A program made the position numbers and the translations under genes. DNA of 64,000 nucleotides from an uncultured Oscillospiraceae bacterium. Lineage in GTDB: Bacteria; Bacillota; Clostridia; Oscillospirales; Oscillospiraceae. Within the stretch, counting starts at the first letter, position 1. The number at the start of each line of letters is the position of its first letter. The notes under the pieces are model-generated. The model saw only the letters and a list, made by a program, of their open reading frames with translations. It did not search any database and was not told where the DNA came from. Shown here piece by piece: positions 58,438 through 64,000 of this stretch. The stretch lies in assembly GCA_905234855.1 (NCBI GenBank), contig CAJOIU010000005.1, forward strand, positions 1 through 64,000. The letters run 5' to 3'.

Positions 58438-59914
58438 TGACACCGGCTGCATAGACCGCCAGTCCGCTTACACAAGAAAAGATAAGCGCCGGGACGCCGT
58501 TCCCGGCGCTTATTGTATGCAGAAGGAGCCATGCCGCGCCGCCGGAAAAGCCTGCCCACAAGAGGATGCCGCCGGCGCGGCGCAGGGATACGCGAATCCC
58601 CGCTACCCTTCGCAGCCGTAGTATGCTCAGGACAAAGTTGAAGATCTCGGTAAAGCAGATGACGGATATGTACGCGGGCAGCCCCCAATGTGGAAGAAGC
58701 AGCCATACCAGAAGTGCGGACAAGCCCGCGTCCGCGATGTTCACATACATGCAGAACATCATCTCTCCGAGGCCTTTGAGGCATCCGTCTGCCAGCATGT
58801 CGAGATACATGACGGGTACGATCAGTGCGAAAAGGCGTATGTAGACGCCGGCGTCCGGGGTGTGGTACAGCGCCATCCCGAGGCTGTCGCCGAGGGCGAT
58901 GAACAAGGCGGCGCAGATAGCGGCGTATTTGAGGCCGTTTTCCAAAATGCTTTCCGATATGCCGCGTATGCCCTCGGTATCCTGCCGGACCTGCTGCTCT
59001 GTGAGCTTAGGAACGATCAGCTCCGCCACGGCCACCATGACGCAGGAGGGAAACAATACGACGGGAAGCGCCATGCCCTGAATGATCCCGTATCCAGCCA
59101 TGGCGGCGGCTGCGGCAAGGCCGGAAGCCCGTAAGCCCCGCGGAACGAGCAGATGCTGAACGGTGGACAGTCCGCTGCGGGCGTAAGACGCTGCGGCCAG
59201 CGGCAGCGCCGCGGACAGCGCCCGATCCGTCATTCCGGAAAGTTCGGCGGCGTCCCGTCGGCGGCGGATCCCGTAGCGGAGACGGTCGGTCATGTAAACG
59301 ACGGCCATGGCAAGGGTTTCCAATAACGCACCGATCAGACGCCCTGCGGTGATGGCAAGACAGGCAAGCTCGAGGTTGTTTTCAGGTACGGCAGTAAAGA
59401 GCAAAACGGTGATGCCGATGGTGACAAGCTGCTGTGCGATAGCGATGCATACGCTTTTCCAAACGCGTCCGACGGCGGTGAAATATCCGTGCATCACGGA
59501 GTCGAGACCCGTCAGCGGCATTTCGAGGGCAAGCAGCATCAACGGGCGCACAGTGCGCGCGTCGCCCAGCCACAGGAACCCCAGCGGCTCCGCCAGAAAC
59601 AGAAGGATCGTTCCGGCGGCCAGTCCGAAGAACAGACCGTACAGCATACAGACCGTCAGCGCCTGCGCCGCTCCGTGGGGACGCTCAAGCCCGGTCTCCT
59701 CGGAAACGAGACGCGTCGTGGTATACCGGCTGCCGGAGACGGCGACGGTCGCCGCCAGCGCCGCAACGCTCATGATAAGCTGGAACAGTCCGATGCCCGC
59801 TTCTCCGATGCGGCTCACGAGCCAGATCTGCCATACCATGCCTACAAAGCGCAGCGCGAGGCCGGAGGCGGTCAGAAGCATGGTGTTGACCGCCAGTTTT
59901 CTGTCCTTCAGCAA
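58328..59914 (-). CDS. SpoVB/MurJ-like polysaccharide flippase (MOP superfamily), probable TTG start
   Basis: MLKDRKLAVNTMLLTASGLALRFVGMVWQIWLVSRIGEAGIGLFQLIMSV; TTG at 59914 with GGGAGG upstream. Confidence 0.88.
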   Translation of the reverse strand: MLKDRKLAVNTMLLTASGLALRFVGMVWQIWLVSRIGEAGIGLFQLIMSVAALAATVAVSGSRYTTTRLVSEETGLERPHGAAQALTVCMLYGLFFGLAAGTILLFLAEPLGFLWLGDARTVRPLMLLALEMPLTGLDSVMHGYFTAVGRVWKSVCIAIAQQLVTIGITVLLFTAVPENNLELACLAITAGRLIGALLETLAMAVVYMTDRLRYGIRRRRDAAELSGMTDRALSAALPLAAASYARSGLSTVQHLLVPRGLRASGLAAAAAMAGYGIIQGMALPVVLFPSCVMVAVAELIVPKLTEQQVRQDTEGIRGISESILENGLKYAAICAALFIALGDSLGMALYHTPDAGVYIRLFALIVPVMYLDMLADGCLKGLGEMMFCMYVNIADAGLSALLVWLLLPHWGLPAYISVICFTEIFNFVLSILRLRRVAGIRVSLRRAGGILLWAGFSGGAAWLLLHTISAGNGVPALIFSCVSGLAVYAAGVISPAGGAGRQASGKRCRRYSLRTSWRRRSNDRSRRP

Positions 59915-60008
59915 GAGAACGACCTCCCGGTACTGGATTGGCGCGCAGGCAAAGCTTGCGGAAATCGCCGCGACCGGGTATACTATATGAAACAAGCATT
60001 GGGGATAT

Positions 60009-60743
60009 GTGGAGGGTAAGACTATGGGCGTTTTTTCCACAAAATTCAAAGCAGCCCGCTGCCCCGTCGTAACAGCGGTGGTCGTGGCGGGCGGCGCGGG
60101 CACCCGCTTCCGCGGGGACAAGCTCTTTGCGCCGCTGGTGGGGATGCCGGTTCTGGCGCATACGCTGCTGGCTTTTGAGCGATCGCCTATGGTGACGGAG
60201 ATCGTCGTCGCCGCCCGGTCGGATATGTTGGCAGAGGCGGGGAATCTCTGCCGCGAATACGGGATCGAAAAGGCGAGGCTGATCGTTCCCGGCGGCGAGA
60301 CGCGGCTCCTCTCCAGCTATGCAGGGGTCATGGCGGCCTCGTCGGACAGCGGCGTGATCGCCATTCATGACGGCGCGCGGCCTCTCGTGACGGATAAGAT
60401 CATCGAGGACACGATATGGGCGGCCTATCGGCATTCCGCTGCCGTTCCGGCGATCCCCGTGCGGGATACGATCAAGAAGGCTGCAGAGCATATTGTTTTG
60501 GAAACACCGGATCGGAGCAGTCTCTATGCCGTGCAGACGCCCCAATGCTTTCAGGCGGATCTGATCCGCGCGGCGCTGGCGGATGCCCAGAAGCATGCGC
60601 CGGAGGTTACGGACGACTGCATGGCGGTGGAGAGGGTCGGAGGGCAGATCTGGCTTACGGAAGGCAGCGAGGAGAATATCAAGATCACGACGCCGCTGGA
60701 TCTGGCGCTGGCGGAGCTGATTCTGCAAAGGAGAGAGGCATGA
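60009..60743 (+). CDS. ispD: 2-C-methyl-D-erythritol 4-phosphate cytidylyltransferase
   Basis: [44 protein letters not shown]. Confidence 0.96.
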   Translation: MEGKTMGVFSTKFKAARCPVVTAVVVAGGAGTRFRGDKLFAPLVGMPVLAHTLLAFERSPMVTEIVVAARSDMLAEAGNLCREYGIEKARLIVPGGETRLLSSYAGVMAASSDSGVIAIHDGARPLVTDKIIEDTIWAAYRHSAAVPAIPVRDTIKKAAEHIVLETPDRSSLYAVQTPQCFQADLIRAALADAQKHAPEVTDDCMAVERVGGQIWLTEGSEENIKITTPLDLALAELILQRREA

Positions 60744-61207
60744 GGATCGGACACGGATATGACGCGCATCGGCTGACGGAGGGGCGAAAGCTCATACTCG
60801 GCGGGGTGGAGATCCCCTATGAAAAAGGTCTTGAGGGACACTCAGACGCCGATGTTCTGCTGCACGCGCTGGCAGACGCCCTGCTTGGCGCGGCGGCGCT
60901 GGGGGATATCGGGCAGCTCTTCCCGGATAACGACCCGGCAACGGAGGGGATCGACAGCCGCGTGATCCTGCGACGGGCGGCGATGCTCGTGAGTGAGGCG
61001 GGGTATGCCGTGGAAAACTGCGATGTGACGATGATCGCCCAGCGGCCGAAGCTTGCGCCGCATATCCCTCAAATGCGGCGGAACATCGCAGAGGATCTGG
61101 GGATCGCATTGGACGCCGTCAGCGTAAAGGCTACAACAGAGGAGCATATGGGCTTCACCGGCTCGGGAGAAGGCATGCGATGCCATGCCGTCGTCCTGCT
61201 TCGGTAA
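60740..61207 (+). CDS. ispF: 2-C-methyl-D-erythritol 2,4-cyclodiphosphate synthase
   Basis: [63 protein letters not shown]. Confidence 0.98.
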   Translation: MRIGHGYDAHRLTEGRKLILGGVEIPYEKGLEGHSDADVLLHALADALLGAAALGDIGQLFPDNDPATEGIDSRVILRRAAMLVSEAGYAVENCDVTMIAQRPKLAPHIPQMRRNIAEDLGIALDAVSVKATTEEHMGFTGSGEGMRCHAVVLLR

Positions 61208-61216
61208 CAGAATCGG

Positions 61217-61262
61217 ATTCCTCCCGCATAAAATGGTGCGTAACCATTCGGGGAGGAATTTT
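61217..61262 (+). terminator. Two-tier hairpin with the next gene's SD on its 3' arm
   Basis: ATTCCTCCC (61217-61225) pairs with GGGAGGAAT (61251-61259); inner ATGGT/ACCAT; TTTTC then ATG at 61264. Confidence 0.75.
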
Positions 61263-61263
61263 C

Positions 61264-61515
61264 ATGCAGTTTCTTTTTATATGCCGGAGTCTGACCTATG
61301 CGCAGCGCGCCGCGAGGCTTTTGGAACGGGCGGGCATCACGGGAACGGTCGCCCGCGTGCCGAAGAATGTTGAGACCCGCGGCTGCGCCTATTGCGTTAT
61401 CGTCATGCCCAGAAACAAGGAACGGGCGCTGGAGGTGCTTCGGTCGGCGGGTCGGATGCCGGAGCGGATCTTTCTGCGGGAGACGGGCGGACAGGTGCGG
61501 GAGGTGGCGATGTGA
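61264..61515 (+). CDS. DUF3343 (putative Se/S carrier-like) protein
   Basis: MQFLFICRSLTYAQRAARLLERAGITGTVARVPKNVETRGCAYCVIV. Confidence 0.88.
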   Translation: MQFLFICRSLTYAQRAARLLERAGITGTVARVPKNVETRGCAYCVIVMPRNKERALEVLRSAGRMPERIFLRETGGQVREVAM

Positions 61516-62630
61516 TCTATCTCGACAGCGCTGCCACCAGCTTTCAGAAGCCTGCCTGCGTCCGTTATGCCGTGGACGACGCGCTGTGCCGCCTGTCCAG
61601 TCCCGGGAGAGGCGGTTACGACAGCGCCATGGCCGCGGCGGATACGGTGTTCGCCTGCCGGACGGCGCTGGCGGATATGTTCCGTGTTCCGGCGGAGGAG
61701 CAGGTCGTTTTCACCGCCAGCGCGACCCATGCTTTGAATATCGCCATAAAGAGCCTTGTGGCTCCCGGGGATCGGGTCGCTGTATCCGGCTATGAGCATA
61801 ACGCCGTCATGCGTCCTCTGCATGCGATCGGTGCGGATATCCAAGCGGCTGCGTCACCGCTGTACGCGCCGGAAGAGGCCGTGGAGGCCTTTCGCCGGGC
61901 GCTTCCGGGAGCGAAGGCGGCGGTGTGCTGTCATGTGTCGAACGTGTTTGGCTATATCCTGCCGCTGGAAGAGATCGCGGCTCTTTGCCGCAGCTACGGC
62001 GTGCCGCTCATCGTGGACGCTTCACAGTCCGCTGGATGTGTTCCCATCGACTTCAAGGCGCTCGGCTGCGCGTATATGGCAATGCCGGGTCATAAGGGGC
62101 TGCTCGGGCCACAGGGGATCGGCGTGCTGCTTTGCGGTGAGGATCGACCCCGGACGCTGATCGAGGGAGGCACCGGCAGTATGAGCGAGCTGGCGGAGAT
62201 GCCGGAGTTCCTGCCGGATCGACTGGAGGCGGGAACGCATAATGTCCCCGGGATCGCAGGCCTCTTGGCGGGTGTGCGATGGGTGAACCGCAGGATGCCG
62301 GAGGCGATTTTGATGCATGAGACGCGGCTGCGCCGTCTGTTTTCGGAGGCGATCGCCGGAGAAGGGCGGATTCTGCAGATTTGCGCCGCAGAAGATCGGA
62401 CGCAGAGCGGCGTGCTGTCCGTCCAAGTCGAGGGACTCGACTGTGAGGAGGCTGCGCAGCGGCTGGCGGAGCAGGGGATCGCCGTCCGGGCGGGATTGCA
62501 TTGCGCGCCGCTGGCGCACCGAACAGCCGGTACATTCGGCACAGGGACGGTGCGGCTGAGCTTTTCGCCCTTCAATACAGAGCGGGAAATCGAAAGAGCC
62601 GCGGCGGCGCTTTGCCGTCTGTGCAGGTAA
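61512..62630 (+). CDS. Aminotransferase class V / cysteine desulfurase-like protein (GTG start)
   Basis: VIYLDSAATSFQKP; ASATHALNIAIKSL; MPGHKGLLGPQGIGVL (PLP Lys); AGLHCAPLAHRTAGT. Confidence 0.93.
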   Translation: MIYLDSAATSFQKPACVRYAVDDALCRLSSPGRGGYDSAMAAADTVFACRTALADMFRVPAEEQVVFTASATHALNIAIKSLVAPGDRVAVSGYEHNAVMRPLHAIGADIQAAASPLYAPEEAVEAFRRALPGAKAAVCCHVSNVFGYILPLEEIAALCRSYGVPLIVDASQSAGCVPIDFKALGCAYMAMPGHKGLLGPQGIGVLLCGEDRPRTLIEGGTGSMSELAEMPEFLPDRLEAGTHNVPGIAGLLAGVRWVNRRMPEAILMHETRLRRLFSEAIAGEGRILQICAAEDRTQSGVLSVQVEGLDCEEAAQRLAEQGIAVRAGLHCAPLAHRTAGTFGTGTVRLSFSPFNTEREIERAAAALCRLCR

Positions 62631-62693
62631 GAGGTTTTTCCGGCATATGACCGAAAAAGATCAGCGCAATGGGCGGGCTGGGTTGATTTTTTG

Positions 62694-62722
62694 TTGCTAT
62701 ATCGGGCTGGCTGATGTATAAT
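62694..62722 (+). promoter_or_regulatory. SigA-type promoter TTGCTA-N17-TATAAT for cdaA
   Basis: Hexamers 62694-62699 and 62717-62722. Confidence 0.7.
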
Positions 62723-62758
62723 ACTATATTGACCTAGAATATCTAATGGGGACATTGT

Positions 62759-63643
62759 ATGAACAGTATCGTTAACTTTTTCTCCGATGCCTTCAAGATC
62801 ATCCGCTCGATGGGCTTCTCCGATGTGTTGGACGTTCTTATCGTTGCGGTCGTGATATATGCGCTGATCGGGTTTATTCGCCGCACGAATGCCAATAAGG
62901 TCGCAAACGGCCTTCTGCTGCTGGCTCTTGCTATGTGGATCGCGAGCTCCATGAATCTCATGGTGACGACCTTCCTTCTGCGGCAGGTGTTCAGCATCGG
63001 TATCCTTGCCGTGATCATCCTTTTCCAGCCGGAGATCCGCCGCGCGCTGGAGAAGGTCGGCTCCAGCCAGCTCTTTTCTCTGCTGGGCAAGGAGTGGGGC
63101 GGACAGGCTATCGATCACGTCATCATGCAGACGGTATACGCCTGCGAGGATATGGCTCGGGCTCGAACCGGCGCGCTGATCGTCTTTGAACGGGACAACC
63201 GGCTCAATGAGCCGCTGGCCTCCGGCACGCCGGTGGACGCCTATGTTTCCACGGAGCTGCTGAAAAACATCTTTTACGATAAATCGCCGCTCCACGACGG
63301 CGCGGTCATCATTAAGGAAGGACGTCTTGCGGCGGCGGGGTGCATGCTTCCGCTTTCCACGAACGCCAGCCTCAGCCGTGATCTCGGCATGCGCCATCGC
63401 GCCGGGATCGGCATGAGCGAGCAGTCCGACGCCGTCGTTATCATCGTTTCGGAGGAGACGGGCGGGATCAGCGTCGCCGTCGACGGACTGCTCAAGCGCC
63501 ATCTCTCTCCAGATACATTCGAAGCGCTGCTGCGCCGCGAGCTGCTGCCGCTGGAGGAACCGGCGGAGGGCGGCTGGTTCACCCGCATGAAACGCAGAAG
63601 AGGGAACAAGAATGCAGAAGAAATCCGAGACAACCAAGAATAA
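62759..63643 (+). CDS. cdaA: Diadenylate cyclase CdaA
   Basis: Three TM segments then DAC domain: KSPLHDGAVIIKEGRLAAAGCMLPLS, GMRHRAGIGMSEQSDAVVIIVSEETGGISVA. Confidence 0.97.
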   Translation: MNSIVNFFSDAFKIIRSMGFSDVLDVLIVAVVIYALIGFIRRTNANKVANGLLLLALAMWIASSMNLMVTTFLLRQVFSIGILAVIILFQPEIRRALEKVGSSQLFSLLGKEWGGQAIDHVIMQTVYACEDMARARTGALIVFERDNRLNEPLASGTPVDAYVSTELLKNIFYDKSPLHDGAVIIKEGRLAAAGCMLPLSTNASLSRDLGMRHRAGIGMSEQSDAVVIIVSEETGGISVAVDGLLKRHLSPDTFEALLRRELLPLEEPAEGGWFTRMKRRRGNKNAEEIRDNQE

Positions 63644-64000
63644 GGGCAGACAGTCCACCGGCAGCCGCTTCTTCTGGGCGATAGCGTCGGTGCTGATCTC
63701 GCTGCTTATTTGGGTATATTACGGTTCGAATTTCGGTACGGAAATGACCAAGACCCTTTATGGCGTCGAGCTGACCTATTCTGGGCAGGATGCCATGCGG
63801 GATTCCCTGAATCTTGTGATCGCCGATGTCGAAACGACGAGCGTGAATGTGACGCTCACCGGCAGCCGCCGGGATATTTCCAAGCTGACGAGTTCCGATC
63901 TGAAGGCTGTGGTGAACCTATCCTCCGTTACCTCGGCTGGCTACCGCACCATGGGCTATACCATCAGCTATCCCAGCTCGGTGAACAGCTCCGGCATCAC
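63612..64000 (+). CDS. cdaR: YbbR-domain protein (CdaR), partial, runs off window
   Basis: TM anchor FFWAIASVLISLLIWVYY followed by YbbR-like repeats; overlaps cdaA. Confidence 0.9.
   Translation, partial: MQKKSETTKNKGRQSTGSRFFWAIASVLISLLIWVYYGSNFGTEMTKTLYGVELTYSGQDAMRDSLNLVIADVETTSVNVTLTGSRRDISKLTSSDLKAVVNLSSVTSAGYRTMGYTISYPSSVNSSGI

Overview
The window is a GC-rich chromosomal segment from an endospore-forming, Oscillospiraceae-like Clostridia bacterium. The taxonomy is inferred from gene content. It is almost entirely housekeeping and accessory chromosome. I saw no prophage, transposon, CRISPR array or rRNA. Main blocks in order: cotJC and a cotJA-cotJB fusion; pheST; nnrDE; alr-mazF; pdp; a tRNA cluster; trpB; PPi-Pfk/fba; glpK; a three-gene ABC uptake operon; mnmA; murC; a giant RND protein; a potABCD operon with a PotC-PotD fusion; DUF177-rpmF-der-plsY; malQ; tgt-yajC; xerD; spoVB-like; ispDF; DUF3343 plus cysteine desulfurase; and cdaA-cdaR. 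Observations most worth a second look: (1) a recurring junction, seen four times, in which the 3' arm of a terminator-like hairpin carries the Shine-Dalgarno of the next gene, with CATANNNT elements in three of the four loops; (2) an intact ORF for a P1B-ATPase that lacks the whole actuator domain and has degraded catalytic motifs; (3) a tRNA cluster with one internally deleted tRNA and two fused/overlapping tRNAs, driven by a promoter with a perfect palindrome around its -10; (4) a structured intergenic ncRNA candidate and attenuator-like leaders upstream of two ABC operons; (5) an exact-consensus promoter firing antisense into an SDR gene. All family names come from reading the translations and recognising motifs. 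No searches were run.
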